A stretch of 64,000 nt of DNA from JASBRS01 sp964496495 (GCA_964496495.1 CAZBZU010000008.1:1-64000); one strand, 5' to 3'; positions 1-8,875 are shown, counted from the first letter of the stretch. The notes: generated from the sequence alone by a model not told the origin. A program made the numbers and translations.

Positions 1-68
1 TTTCTCCGTTGCAGAGGGCGTTCCCGGCATCACGCGAGGGCTCCTGGGGAGCTCCCGGCGCGCCGCCG

Positions 69-752
69 TCACCCTTCGGCGACGGCTCCCAGGATCAGGC
101 ACGCCAGATCGTGGGAGATGGCCAGGCGTCGCCTGGCCAGACGCACGGTGACCATCTCGCCCATCGGTTCCCTGGCCTCCACCCGCACCACCACGCCGGG
201 CCGTACCCCCAGCTCGGTGACGTACGCCAGCACCTCGGGGTCCTGGCTCAGGATGCGCGAGACCGTGAACGACGCCGACACCGGAGCCTCGCACAGGGCC
301 GTGCTGGGGGTGGCCGGCAGGCTGCCGTCGTCCCGCGGGATGGGGTCGCCGTGGGGGTCGTGGGAGGGTTGCCCCAGGTGAGCCGCCAGCCGCTCGGTGA
401 AGTGCACGGACATGACGTGCTCCATCTTCTCGGCCTCCTCGTGCACCTCGTCCCAGCTGTAGCCCAGGTCGCGGATCAGGAAGGTCTCGAGCAGGCGATG
501 GCGCCGGATCAGCCGTAACGCCTCGCCCCGCCCCTGGACGGTGAGCTCGGCGCCGTAGTAGGGCTTGTAGCGGATGAGCCCCATGCGCTTGAGCTTGCCG
601 AGCATGCCCGTGACGGAGGACGCGGTGACGCCCAGGGCCCGCGCGATGTCGCCGGTGGCGGCCGGCCCGTCCCCTGCGACCACCCAGATCGCCTTCAGGT
701 AGTCGCCAACCGACGTCGACAGCGACGCCTTCCGTGGCTTGCCGTCCGACAC
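69..752 (-). CDS. DtxR/MntR-family metal-dependent transcriptional regulator
   Basis: Predicted metal-sensing repressor of 227 residues. The N-terminal winged helix (about residues 10-70, with VGDYLKAIW and GDIARALGVTASSVTGMLGKL) is followed by the dimerisation/metal-binding helices (RLIRRHRLLETFL, WDEVHEEAEKMEHVMS) that are hallmarks of the family. A C-terminal FeoA/SH3-like domain follows (about 150-227). I place the start at the GTG at 752 because a TAGACT box (763-758) lies 5 nt upstream, matching the leaderless pattern seen throughout the window; the frame stays open further upstream. It is divergent from trxB and shares a 21-bp inverted repeat with it. Whether the ligand is Mn or Fe cannot be told from sequence. 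Confidence 0.88.
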   Translation of the reverse strand: MSDGKPRKASLSTSVGDYLKAIWVVAGDGPAATGDIARALGVTASSVTGMLGKLKRMGLIRYKPYYGAELTVQGRGEALRLIRRHRLLETFLIRDLGYSWDEVHEEAEKMEHVMSVHFTERLAAHLGQPSHDPHGDPIPRDDGSLPATPSTALCEAPVSASFTVSRILSQDPEVLAYVTELGVRPGVVVRVEAREPMGEMVTVRLARRRLAISHDLACLILGAVAEG

Positions 753-757
753 ACCGA

Positions 758-763
758 AGTCTA
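758..763 (-). promoter_or_regulatory. -10 box of the DtxR-type regulator gene
   Basis: TAGACT on the minus strand, 5 nt before the GTG at 752. No clear -35 is seen. The position implies a leaderless transcript. Confidence 0.5.
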
Positions 764-806
764 CGGGCTGCCGTTGCACGCTGCAACCGCGGCCGCCATC
801 CACGGC

Positions 807-827
807 GGATACCCCCCGTAGGTATCC
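807..827. promoter_or_regulatory. Perfect inverted repeat (candidate operator) between dtxR-like gene and trxB
   Basis: GGATACC-N7-GGTATCC, a perfect 7-bp palindrome with a 7-nt spacer, lies about 30 bp upstream of the trxB -10 box and about 45 bp upstream of the regulator's -10 box. It does not match the classic DtxR or MntR box. It may be the site of the adjacent regulator or of a redox regulator of trxB. Confidence 0.45.
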
Positions 828-858
828 AATCCGACAGCGGTGCCGCGGCAGCGGGTGC

Positions 859-864
859 TAGCAT
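859..864 (+). promoter_or_regulatory. Extended -10 box of trxB
   Basis: TGCTAGCAT gives an extended -10 (TAGCAT) followed by a short leader with the ribosome binding site AGGTGGAGGT at 871-880, just before the ATG at 884. Confidence 0.45.
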
Positions 865-883
865 CGCCTCAGGTGGAGGTCGC

Positions 884-1915
884 ATGCCGAAGAAGCAGCA
901 GCACAACGACGTCGTGATCATCGGTGGAGGGCCCGCCGGCCTGACCGCGGGCATCTACGCCGGCCGCGGGCAGCTGAGCACCGTCATCATCGAGAAGGGC
1001 CTGCCCGGCGGCCAGATCGCGCAGACCGACGAGGTGGAGAACTACGCCGGCTTCCCGGACGGGGTCACCGGGCCCGAGCTGTCGCAGCGGATGGTGCAGC
1101 AGGCCGAGAAGTTCGGCGCGGAGATCGTCATGGACGAGGTGACGGGCGTCGAGCGCAAGCCCGGCGGCGGCTTCGTGGTGCGCGCCTACGACGCCGACTA
1201 CCACGCCCGCGCGGTGATCGTCGCCACGGGCGCCAACCCGCGCCGTCTGGGCGTACCCGGCGAGGACGAGTTCTACGGCCGCGGCGTGTCGACCTGCGCC
1301 ACCTGCGACGGCTTCTTCTACCGCGGCAAACGCGTGGTGGTGGTGGGCGGGGGCGACGCCGCCATCGAGGAGGGCACCTTCCTGACGAAGTTCGCCGAGT
1401 CGGTGACGGTGATCCACCGCCGCGACGCCCTGCGCGCTCACAAGGGCGCTCAGGAGCGCGCCTTCGCCAACCCCAAGATGCGCTTCGTGTGGAACGCGGT
1501 GGTCACGGAGGTGGTGGGCGAGGACGGTCAGGTCACCGGCGTGCGCACCCGCGACGTCGACACGGGCGAGGAGGCGGTGCTGCCCACCGACGGGCTCTTC
1601 GTCTACATCGGGCACGAGCCCAACACCGCTTACCTGCAGGGCCTCGTGAGGCTGCGGGAGAGCGGCTACGTCGACGTTCGCGACGAGATCTTCACCGACG
1701 TCGAGGGCATCTTCGCCGCAGGCGACGTGTCGGACGAGGTGTACCGGCAGCTCGGCACCTCGGTCGGGGCCGGCACCCGCGCGGCCATGGCCGCGGAGCG
1801 CTGGCTGGCGGAGCAAGACCTGCCCGCCGAGGCGGCGCCGGCCGGCGAGGGGGCCGCCGAGGACGCCGAGGCCCGCGGCACGCTCACCCTCAACCTGCCG
1901 ATCGGCAAGGCCTAG
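884..1915 (+). CDS. trxB: Thioredoxin-disulfide reductase
   Basis: Flavoprotein of 343 residues that passes NADPH electrons to thioredoxin in the cytoplasm. The FAD-binding motif GGGPAGL is near residue 15, the redox-active CATC motif (STCATCDGFFYRG) near 140, and the NADPH-binding GGGDAAIEE near 160. A C-terminal GDVSDEVYRQLGTSVGAG motif matches the FAD-contacting ATG/GD region. The ATG at 884 is set by a strong ribosome binding site. The protein ends in about 30 extra Ala/Glu-rich residues and a TLTLNLPIGKA tail not typical of the family. Divergent from a DtxR-type regulator; convergent, with only a few bases between, with the SPOR gene. Confidence 0.96.
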   Translation: MPKKQQHNDVVIIGGGPAGLTAGIYAGRGQLSTVIIEKGLPGGQIAQTDEVENYAGFPDGVTGPELSQRMVQQAEKFGAEIVMDEVTGVERKPGGGFVVRAYDADYHARAVIVATGANPRRLGVPGEDEFYGRGVSTCATCDGFFYRGKRVVVVGGGDAAIEEGTFLTKFAESVTVIHRRDALRAHKGAQERAFANPKMRFVWNAVVTEVVGEDGQVTGVRTRDVDTGEEAVLPTDGLFVYIGHEPNTAYLQGLVRLRESGYVDVRDEIFTDVEGIFAAGDVSDEVYRQLGTSVGAGTRAAMAAERWLAEQDLPAEAAPAGEGAAEDAEARGTLTLNLPIGKA

Positions 1916-1921
1916 CGGGGC

Positions 1922-2971
1922 TCAGCGCGGAACGAAGTCGTAGAACAGGTAGGAGTCCTGGAAGGCGCTGGCCATGACGTGCCCGTCGCTCCACAGCGGC
2001 GTGCCGACGGCCTCGCGCCAGGACTTGCCGTCCTTTCCCTCGATGGTGATGAACTCGCCGTCGGCCCGCGCCGTCCAGCCGTCGCCGCTGAGCGGCGTCA
2101 CGGGCGGGCCCTTGAGGCTGAGCGCGGTCGCCTTGGGCGGGTCCGGGAGCTCGCCGGGGCTCAGCGCCAGATACTGCGTCGGGCCGTACGGCGTCATCCC
2201 CAGCTCGGGCACGCCGAGCGCCAGCAGCTTGCTCGTCTCGGTGCCCTTGGCGCCGGGCGTGACGGACTCCAGGACGATCAACCGCGGCGCCTCGGAGGGG
2301 TCCGGGCGGTAGATGGTGGCCTTGACGTCCGATAGCGAGATCCCCAGGCCGTCGGCGACCAGCGACAGCACCGACGCCTCGAACGCGTCGCGGGCCTCGG
2401 CGCTGTCCTGCTGGTAGTTGTCCGGCCATAGCGAGAGGTTGCGCAGCCGGGTGATCGAGCCGTCCTCGTTCGGCACTGCCAGCCAGGCGTCGAAGGAGTC
2501 CACCTGGTCGCCGTTCAGCACCACGTAGCGCGCCTCGCTGAGGGGCGTCTGCTGCTGCAGGCGCACCGCCACGCCCCCGCTCCAGGCCACCACGCTCACC
2601 TCGCGGCCCTCCGGGATGATGCGCGTGAGCACGCGCGGCGACAGCGACACGATCCCGGGCGGGATGGCCTGGGCCAGCGCGGGGATGGGCTTGCCGCCGG
2701 CGATGGCGGGCATGGTGTCGGCGTACACCAGCGCCGCCTGGCGGTTGGCGTAGGCGCCGACCCGGACGCGGTAGACGTCACCGAGCCCGGTGGTCGAGCG
2801 CACCACGTAGGCCGGGTAGCCGTCGGCGTTGAGCTTCGCCTGCAGCGCCAGCGCGGAGTCCTTGTCGGAGAGTGCCACCACCTGCACGGTGTAGGCGATG
2901 CTCTGGGCCAGGGCCACGCCGGCGAGCAGCGTCGCCAGCGCAGCGACCGCCAGGCGTCCCAGCGGCCGCAT
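1922..2971 (-). CDS. Secreted SPOR-domain protein
   Basis: 349-residue protein with an N-terminal signal peptide (MRPLGRLAVAALATLLAG, cleavage near VALAQ) followed at about residues 28-95 by a SPOR-type repeat (YTVQVVALSDKDSALALQAK and VYRVRVGAYANRQAAL). SPOR domains bind denuded peptidoglycan glycans. The remaining 250 residues are not recognised. The start ATG (2971-2969) overlaps the TGA of the ABC permease gene, so it is translated as the third member of an ATPase-permease-SPOR operon. A role in envelope remodelling together with the exporter is inference. Confidence 0.75.
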   Translation of the reverse strand: MRPLGRLAVAALATLLAGVALAQSIAYTVQVVALSDKDSALALQAKLNADGYPAYVVRSTTGLGDVYRVRVGAYANRQAALVYADTMPAIAGGKPIPALAQAIPPGIVSLSPRVLTRIIPEGREVSVVAWSGGVAVRLQQQTPLSEARYVVLNGDQVDSFDAWLAVPNEDGSITRLRNLSLWPDNYQQDSAEARDAFEASVLSLVADGLGISLSDVKATIYRPDPSEAPRLIVLESVTPGAKGTETSKLLALGVPELGMTPYGPTQYLALSPGELPDPPKATALSLKGPPVTPLSGDGWTARADGEFITIEGKDGKSWREAVGTPLWSDGHVMASAFQDSYLFYDFVPR

Positions 2972-3744
2972 CAGAAGTCCTTTCGCTCGAACAGCACCAC
3001 CGCCGCCGCCGCGAAGGCGGCAGCGTACACCGCGATGAGCGCCACCACCCAGCCCATGTTGGCCACCGGCTTGGCGTAGGCGTTGAGCTGGGTGGTGAGC
3101 AGGTAGGGCGTGAGGCCCGGGAAGACCACCAGCAGCTGCATGAAGATGAGCACCGAGAGGGTGGCCAGCGCCCCGCCCGCGGCGCTCATGAACGCCACCG
3201 TGAGCAGCAGCGACAGCAGCGCGACGGGCACCAGGCTGAGCCCGGCCACGAGGTAGGCGCGCAGGACCTCCGCGATCGCTTGCCCGGCGCCCATGGTGCC
3301 CTGCCCCAGCAGCCCCGCCTGACCCAGGCCGGTGCCGCCCACGAACGAGCCGTAGCCGTACGGCGCTCCGGCCAGCAGCGACACCACCAGGAACACCAGC
3401 AGGATGGCGAACGGGTAGACGCTCACCACCAGCAGCTTCGAGAGCAGCCACTGCGAGCGCGACACCGGCCGCAGCAGCACCGTCTGCAGGGTGCCGTTGG
3501 CGATCTCGATGCCCAGCAGCTCGGCCGCGCTGATCGCCACCAGCAGCGGCAGCATGAACTGCATGCTCGAGAGCAGGCTCAGCGCGGGCACCTGGTAGGC
3601 GGACACCAGGTAGAAGTCGTAGACGTGGTAGATGCCGGGGGCGTAGGCCCACAGCACCGGGAAGAGCACCAGCAGCAGGAGCGAGAAGCGCACGCTGGCC
3701 AGCCTCGCGACCTTGTCCAGCTCCATCGCCAGCAGGCTCCTCAC
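2971..3744 (-). CDS. ABC-2 type transporter permease
   Basis: 257-residue membrane protein with about six hydrophobic segments (FSLLLLVLFPVLW, MLPLLVAISAAELLGIEI, YPFAILLVFLVVSLLAGA, LVPVALLSLLLTVAFMSAAGG and others). The stretch ELLGIEIANGTLQTVLLRPVSRSQWLLSK resembles the cytoplasmic coupling region of ABC-2 permeases. The GTG start at 3744 overlaps the ATPase stop (GTGA) and has a GGAGGAG ribosome binding site; an ATG six codons later is possible. Forms an exporter with the preceding ATPase; the substrate is unknown. Confidence 0.85.
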   Translation of the reverse strand: MRSLLAMELDKVARLASVRFSLLLLVLFPVLWAYAPGIYHVYDFYLVSAYQVPALSLLSSMQFMLPLLVAISAAELLGIEIANGTLQTVLLRPVSRSQWLLSKLLVVSVYPFAILLVFLVVSLLAGAPYGYGSFVGGTGLGQAGLLGQGTMGAGQAIAEVLRAYLVAGLSLVPVALLSLLLTVAFMSAAGGALATLSVLIFMQLLVVFPGLTPYLLTTQLNAYAKPVANMGWVVALIAVYAAAFAAAAVVLFERKDF

Positions 3745-4706
3745 GTCGGCTCCTCCTCGTGGTCCGCGCCGGCGTCGGGCGGGCGGCGCACGCCGCTGTG
3801 GGTGGGGCGCTCGTTGGCGATGCGCTCGCGGTAATAGCCGCGCAGGTCGAAGATGTCCCGGGTCAGCTCGTACAGGCTCAGCCCGGCGTCGGCCAGCAGC
3901 CCCGCCACGCGGCCGACGTTCTCCGCCTCGGCCGGGATGAAGACCACGTCCTGGCCGCGCACGGCGGCGTGACGGATCCACGGCTGCGTCTCCAGCAGCG
4001 CCCGGGCTCGATGCGGCTCGTCGACGCCGGCGCGGTAGCGCTCGCGGCGGTCGAGCAGGTTCACCTCGTCGATGAGGTGGCCTTCCTCCAGGATGGCCAC
4101 CCGCGTGCAGTAGGCGACCACCTCGTCGAGGTGGTGCGTGGACAGCAGCACCGCGCTGCCGCCGCCGGCGGCGTCGCGCAGCACCGAGTGCACCAGGTGC
4201 AGGCTCAGCGGGTCCATGCCGCTCGCAGGCTCGTCCAGGATCAGCACATCGGGGCGGGTGAGCATGGCCGCGGCCACCCCCAGGCGCTGACGCATCCCCA
4301 GGCTGTACACGCCCACCTTGCGCTCCGCGGCGTTGCCCAGCTCCATCATGTCCAGGACCTGCTGGATGCGCGCCTCGTCCACGCCTCCCGCCAGCCGCCC
4401 GTGCAGCCGGAGGTTGCCGCGGCCCGTCAGGTACGGGTAGAACGCCGCCGGCGCCTCCACCACCGCGCCGAGCCGGCGCCGCACGGCGGGCTCGCTGTGC
4501 GGGTTCACCCCCAGCATGCGCACCGTCCCCTCGCTGGGGAAGGCCAGCCCGGCCACCAGCCGGATCACGGTGGTCTTGCCGGCGCCGTTGGGCCCCACCA
4601 GGGCGTACACCTCGCCCGGGTTGACGGTGAAGCTCAGATCCTGGACCACGGGCCGCTTGCCGTAGCGTTTGGTCAGACGGTCGACTTGGATCGACGGCGT
4701 GGGCAT
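3741..4706 (-). CDS. ABC transporter ATP-binding protein (ABC-2 exporter)
   Basis: 321-residue ATPase. Walker A GPNGAGKT, signature YSLGMRQRLGVA, Walker B VLILDEPASGMD and the switch histidine in STHHLDEV are all intact. The C-terminal 90 residues are the regulatory tail common in exporters of the CcmA/NatA class. The ATG at 4706 follows GAGGAG; a TAGACT -10 (4729-4724) lies upstream. First gene of a three-gene operon with permease and SPOR protein. Confidence 0.93.
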   Translation of the reverse strand: MPTPSIQVDRLTKRYGKRPVVQDLSFTVNPGEVYALVGPNGAGKTTVIRLVAGLAFPSEGTVRMLGVNPHSEPAVRRRLGAVVEAPAAFYPYLTGRGNLRLHGRLAGGVDEARIQQVLDMMELGNAAERKVGVYSLGMRQRLGVAAAMLTRPDVLILDEPASGMDPLSLHLVHSVLRDAAGGGSAVLLSTHHLDEVVAYCTRVAILEEGHLIDEVNLLDRRERYRAGVDEPHRARALLETQPWIRHAAVRGQDVVFIPAEAENVGRVAGLLADAGLSLYELTRDIFDLRGYYRERIANERPTHSGVRRPPDAGADHEEEPT

Positions 4707-4776
4707 CGCTCTCCTCGGCGAGAAGTCTACGGGCGGGCGCCCGGGGACACGATTACATTCTTCATCCACCCGCGGC

Positions 4777-6234
4777 TCACCGGGCTTCCTCGCCCTCCGC
4801 CACGGCGCTTCCGTAGCGCTCGACCAGCATGACGTCGAGGACGTGCTCGATGACCTTCTCGACGGCCGAGTCGAAGTCGGAGGCCTCCACCACCGGCACG
4901 TCCTCCAGCTCCGCCTGCTCACGGATGAACTCCTGCATGATGCGGATCTCCGTGAAGTGCTCGAGGTACGGCTGTTGAAGCCGCCGCTTGAAGGTCTGCC
5001 CCTCCCGCACGCCGAAGTGGCGGCGGTGATCCTCCTCGTCCTGCACCGCCATCACCACGCGGACCATGGTGGCGCCGTCCGACTCCTTGCTCGGCGCCAC
5101 GCCGGGCACCAGGTGGGCGCCCTCCAGGACAAGCGAGGTCGCCTCGGTGACGTTCCGCTCGATGATGGCGCAGACCGCCGGATCGAGCTGCTGGACCTGG
5201 GCCAGGAAGCCGCGCAGCACGCGCTTGCGCTTCGGCCTGATCGAGTCGCGCTCGCTCGGCAGCAGCTCGGCGCGCCACGCCGAGTAGCTGGAGCTGTGGA
5301 GCACCGGGCTGAGGTCCGGGCCGATGAGCGACCGCAGCGCCTGCCGCACCGAGTCCGTGGAGACGTTGCGAGAGATGCCAAGGCGGTAGGCCACCTCCGA
5401 GGCGATGGCGGACTTGCCGACCCCGGGCGCGCCGCCGACCACCAGGATGATGGGGCGGTGGGGGCGGCGGACCGACCGCAGCAGCTGGTAGCGGCGCGCG
5501 AACTCCTCACCGGCCTCCTCGCGCAGCAGCCGGGAAACCTCCTGCCGCACGTGAACACGCTCGACGGTGGGCCGGCCGAGCCGGTAGAGCAGCTCCTCCA
5601 CCCGCTTGGCGAGGTTGTGCGAGAGCTCGGGGCCGAGCCCGACCGCCGTCACCGATTGAGCGAGGATGCCGCGCGAGAAGGGGATCTGCACGCCGTCCTC
5701 CTCCACCACCTTCAGCTCCAGCGACTGACGGGTCAGCGCCTCGTAGCGCAGCCGCAGGTCGCGGCCATAGCGGCCCTCCAGCGCCACGGCCACGCGCCTG
5801 GCGAGCTCCGACTCCGGCAGGTGCTCCACGCCTTCGGCCCGCAACCCCTGCTCCACCTGGTTGGCGACCGCGTGCGCCTCCTTGAAGCCCAGGTCGAGCT
5901 TCTCCAGCGAGGTCATCAGGGTCCGCCGCGAGAACGGCTCCTGACCGGTGTCGAGCGTGATCAGCAGCGGCACGAACGGCGGCGTCTGCTGCATCAGGCG
6001 GGCGGCCACCTCGGGCGCGACCCGCTCGGACACCATGCCGGCGAGCTCCTGCACCAGCTCGCTCAGCTCCACCTGGCGGGCGCCCGACTCGCGGAAGCGC
6101 CGCTCGGCCTCGCGAGCGATGCGGATGGCCTCGTCGGTCAGCACCCCGGCGGACTGCAGCGCCTCGACCACCTCGCCGGTGCTGTAGCCGTAGTGCTCGC
6201 CACCCCGCACGACGCGCAGGTCCCGCCGCTTCAT
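4777..6234 (-). CDS. 2-phosphoglycerate kinase with two ATP-cone domains
   Basis: 485 residues. The N-terminal half contains two ATP-cone-like segments: about 1-95, starting RRDLRVVRGGEHYGYSTGEV, and about 170-250, including VQIPFSRGILAQSVTAVG. The C-terminal half is a P-loop kinase (GGAPGVGKSAIASEVA near 270; ISRNVSTDSVRQALRS; LVLEGAHLVPG) matching archaeal-type 2-phosphoglycerate kinases. Such enzymes make 2,3-bisphosphoglycerate, the precursor of the thermolyte cyclic 2,3-diphosphoglycerate. The cyclising enzyme is not in this window. The ATG has a GAGGAGG ribosome binding site. The family assignment is firm; the in vivo product is inferred. Confidence 0.82.
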   Translation of the reverse strand: MKRRDLRVVRGGEHYGYSTGEVVEALQSAGVLTDEAIRIAREAERRFRESGARQVELSELVQELAGMVSERVAPEVAARLMQQTPPFVPLLITLDTGQEPFSRRTLMTSLEKLDLGFKEAHAVANQVEQGLRAEGVEHLPESELARRVAVALEGRYGRDLRLRYEALTRQSLELKVVEEDGVQIPFSRGILAQSVTAVGLGPELSHNLAKRVEELLYRLGRPTVERVHVRQEVSRLLREEAGEEFARRYQLLRSVRRPHRPIILVVGGAPGVGKSAIASEVAYRLGISRNVSTDSVRQALRSLIGPDLSPVLHSSSYSAWRAELLPSERDSIRPKRKRVLRGFLAQVQQLDPAVCAIIERNVTEATSLVLEGAHLVPGVAPSKESDGATMVRVVMAVQDEEDHRRHFGVREGQTFKRRLQQPYLEHFTEIRIMQEFIREQAELEDVPVVEASDFDSAVEKVIEHVLDVMLVERYGSAVAEGEEAR

Positions 6235-6292
6235 GGCCTGCCTCCTCTCCGTGCAGAGCTGGTGGGCCGGACTCCAGAGATCGCCAGCGACG

Positions 6293-6877
6293 CTACCACG
6301 GATCGAAGGGATCGCCCTGTCGACCGTGCAGCACGTCCAGCAGGTTCTTCACCACGTTCCCGGTGAAGCCCCAGATGCGCCGCTCCCGCCACTGGTAGGT
6401 GAAGATGCGCCGGCGGTACTGGTGCAGCCGCCGCACCTCGCTCTGCGGGGTGATGGCGGCCAGCTCCGCCAGCGGCACGATGAAGGTCTCGGCGACCTCG
6501 CTGGGGTTGAGCGCGAGCCGTTGCGGCCACGGTAGCAGCGCCACCACGGGCGTGGCCACGTACCCCGCCGGCGAGGGGTGGTCGGACAGCTCGCCCAGCA
6601 CCGCGTCCTCGGGCACGCGCAGGCCGACCTCCTCCTCGGTCTCCCGCCTGGCGGCCGCCTCCAGGCTCTCGCCCGCGTCGGCGGCGCCGCCGGGGAAGGC
6701 GATCTGACCGGCGTGGTTGGCGAGGGTGTCGGCCCGCACGGTGAAGAGCACCGCCGGCCCCTCCGGCGCTTCCAGCAACGGCACCAGCACGGCCGCACGC
6801 CGGAAGCCGGGGATGTCCATGCGTACCCGCCGAGCCGCCCTCAACCGTTCGCCGATCCCCTGGAGGGAGGTGGTCAA
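6293..6877 (-). CDS. Nudix hydrolase, CoA pyrophosphatase-like (NudL/YeaB type)
   Basis: 194 residues. It carries the UPF0035/CoA-hydrolase signature upstream of the Nudix box (VLFTVRADTLANHAGQIAFP) and the Nudix box itself (AGESLEAAARRETEEEVGL), giving the Mg-binding RExxEE core. It probably hydrolyses CoA or its derivatives. The start shown is TTG (6877), supported by the usual N-terminal helix length; the first ATG would be at 6820. Confidence 0.85.
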   Translation of the reverse strand: MTTSLQGIGERLRAARRVRMDIPGFRRAAVLVPLLEAPEGPAVLFTVRADTLANHAGQIAFPGGAADAGESLEAAARRETEEEVGLRVPEDAVLGELSDHPSPAGYVATPVVALLPWPQRLALNPSEVAETFIVPLAELAAITPQSEVRRLHQYRRRIFTYQWRERRIWGFTGNVVKNLLDVLHGRQGDPFDPW

Positions 6878-6964
6878 GGCCGCTCCGCCGGCCCGCGGCT
6901 CGCGTTCATGCCTCAGGATAGCCCGGCAGCAGCGCCGCCCCGGTCGCTCTGCTGGCCGTGGCTC

Positions 6965-7759
6965 TCACGTCCGCGGCACCCTGATGAAGGCCCAGTGCCG
7001 CCCGCTGACGCCGGCGTCGCGGCGGTGGCTGAAGAAGCGCTCCTCATCGCAGTGGGTGCACACGCCGGCGCTCCACACCGCATCCGGCGGCACACCCGAG
7101 CGCTCCAGCAGCCAGCGGTTCGCCGCCGGCAGGTCGAGCCGGTAGCGCCCCTCGTCGTCCTCGCGGGCCAGCTCCGGCGGGAAGCCGGCCAGCCGGTAAG
7201 CGGAGGCGACCTCCTCCCCGACCTGGTAGCAGGCGCCCTGGATGCCCGGCCCGATAGCGACCCTCAGGTCCTGCGGGCGGCTGCCGTAGCGCTCGCGCAG
7301 GCGCTCCACCACCGCCGCCGCCAGGCCGGCGACGGTGCCTCGCCAGCCGCAGTGCGCCGCGGCGGCGGCGCCGCTGACCGGATCGAAGTAGAGCAGCGGC
7401 AGGCAGTCGGCGACGCTGACGACCAGCAGGCGGCCCGGCACGGCGCTGACGACCGCGTCGGCGCGCTCCCCGAACCAGGTCGGGTCGCCGTCCAGCACGC
7501 GCGCGCCGTGAACCTGATGGAAGGCGCACACCTCGTCCCGGGTGACGCCCAGGTCCGCCAGCACGCGCCGACGGTTGGCCTCCACCCTCGCCGGATCGTC
7601 GCCGGAGCTCAGCCCCAGGTTGAGCGAGGCGAAGGGGCCCTCGCTGACCCCGCCATCACGCAGCGTGAAGCCGTGCGGCCAGGGCAGGTGGGGCGCGGTC
7701 AGCACGCGCGGGCCACCCTCCCGCACGCCGCCGTTCTGGGCGATCGGTCGCACCGTCAT
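6965..7759 (-). CDS. pgeF: YfiH/PgeF family (multicopper 'laccase-domain') purine nucleosidase or peptidoglycan editing factor
   Basis: 264 residues covering the whole family fold. Zinc/copper-binding motifs are clear: HQVHG near residue 82, ADCLPLLYFDP near 115, and AAHCGWRGT near 135. Family members act as adenosine deaminase/phosphorylase or remove misincorporated amino acids from peptidoglycan precursors; the sequence does not say which. A TAGCAT box (7771-7766) ends 6 nt before the ATG, a clean leaderless arrangement. Confidence 0.9.
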   Translation of the reverse strand: MTVRPIAQNGGVREGGPRVLTAPHLPWPHGFTLRDGGVSEGPFASLNLGLSSGDDPARVEANRRRVLADLGVTRDEVCAFHQVHGARVLDGDPTWFGERADAVVSAVPGRLLVVSVADCLPLLYFDPVSGAAAAAHCGWRGTVAGLAAAVVERLRERYGSRPQDLRVAIGPGIQGACYQVGEEVASAYRLAGFPPELAREDDEGRYRLDLPAANRWLLERSGVPPDAVWSAGVCTHCDEERFFSHRRDAGVSGRHWAFIRVPRT

Positions 7760-7765
7760 GCGGCG

Positions 7766-7771
7766 ATGCTA
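7766..7771 (-). promoter_or_regulatory. -10 box of the YfiH gene
   Basis: TAGCAT on the minus strand, 6 nt before the ATG at 7759. Confidence 0.5.
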
Positions 7772-7813
7772 GCCCGAGCCGGGCCGGACCGAGGACGCCT
7801 GGGCGCCGCCGGC

Positions 7814-8875
7814 TCAGTAGTTGCGGGCCGTGACACGCAGGTCGGTGGCGGCCAGCAGCCAGCGGGTGACGGCGTGCACCGCCCCGCGCACGGTGGGCGT
7901 GATGATGGGGTCGCCGAAGGGCTCGAGCCGCACGATCACCTCGTCCTCGGCACGCTGCTGGACGACCACCAGCAGGTGCTGCCGGATGTCGGGCTCGTCG
8001 ACGCTGGCGCGCACCCACCAGCGTGCCGGCCCGGCGGCGGCCCCGTCCGCCGCCTCGCTAGCGACCCTGGCGGCGTCCTCGGGCGAGCGGGCCTGGCGGT
8101 CGCCGTCGTCCGCTCGCGGCCCGAGGCTGCGGGCGGCCTCCAGCAGGATCACGTGACCGTCGGCGTACGGCATCACCACCTTGGCGAAGGCCGCCGACGG
8201 CGGCAGACGGCCGGACAGCAGGGCATGGGGCATAAGTGCTGGCCTCTCCAGGGCCGGGAACGCCTCGCTGGCGCCCCCGAGATAGCGGAGCTCCACGTAC
8301 CGCAGGGCGATGCCCTGCGCCTTCCACTTCAGGGCGTACTTGGTCTCGAACACCGCCGCCGGCGGCTCCGCCGCGACCGCCTCGAAGCCGCCGGCCAGCC
8401 GCGCCTCTTCCAGCGCGAAGGCGTAGTAGTCGCTGTGGTCGGTCGCCAGGCATACCGCCCCGCCGGGCGTGAGGCGGCTGGCCGCCAGGCGGAAGAAGTC
8501 GCGGGCCAGGAGCCTGCGGTCGGCGTGCCGCTCCTTCGGCCAGGGGTCCGGGAAGTTGACCACGATGCGCTCCAAGGCATGCTCGGGGAACAGCTGCCGG
8601 AGGGCGAAGCGCGCACCGGCCTTGGCCAGGCGCACGTTCGTCAGGCCCTCGCGCTTCACCCGCCGGAGGGCGCGCTGGATGCTGCCGCTGGAGATCTCCA
8701 GGCCGACCAGGCGCGCGTCCGGCCGCTCGCGAGCGACGCGCACGGTGTGGCGTCCGTCGCCGAAGCCGATCTCCAGCGTCATGGGCCCGTCCGAGCCGAA
8801 CTCCTCGCGCCAGTCGATCGGGAAGGCACGCGTCCGCCACGGCAGCAAGGCAGGCCGGGCCGCTGTGTCCGCCAT
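7814..8875 (-). CDS. trmB: tRNA (guanine-N7-)-methyltransferase
   Basis: 353 residues. Residues 1-210 are the TrmB methyltransferase: SAM motif LEIGFGDGRHT, substrate and catalytic region VVNFPDPWPKERHADRRLL, and ATDHSDY. It methylates G46 in the variable loop of tRNA. The remaining 140 residues are a C-terminal extension of unknown role, as seen in Thermus/Deinococcus relatives. Together with the short spacing to the PATAN gene this suggests part of a minus-strand gene run. Confidence 0.93.
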   Translation of the reverse strand: MADTAARPALLPWRTRAFPIDWREEFGSDGPMTLEIGFGDGRHTVRVARERPDARLVGLEISSGSIQRALRRVKREGLTNVRLAKAGARFALRQLFPEHALERIVVNFPDPWPKERHADRRLLARDFFRLAASRLTPGGAVCLATDHSDYYAFALEEARLAGGFEAVAAEPPAAVFETKYALKWKAQGIALRYVELRYLGGASEAFPALERPALMPHALLSGRLPPSAAFAKVVMPYADGHVILLEAARSLGPRADDGDRQARSPEDAARVASEAADGAAAGPARWWVRASVDEPDIRQHLLVVVQQRAEDEVIVRLEPFGDPIITPTVRGAVHAVTRWLLAATDLRVTARNY

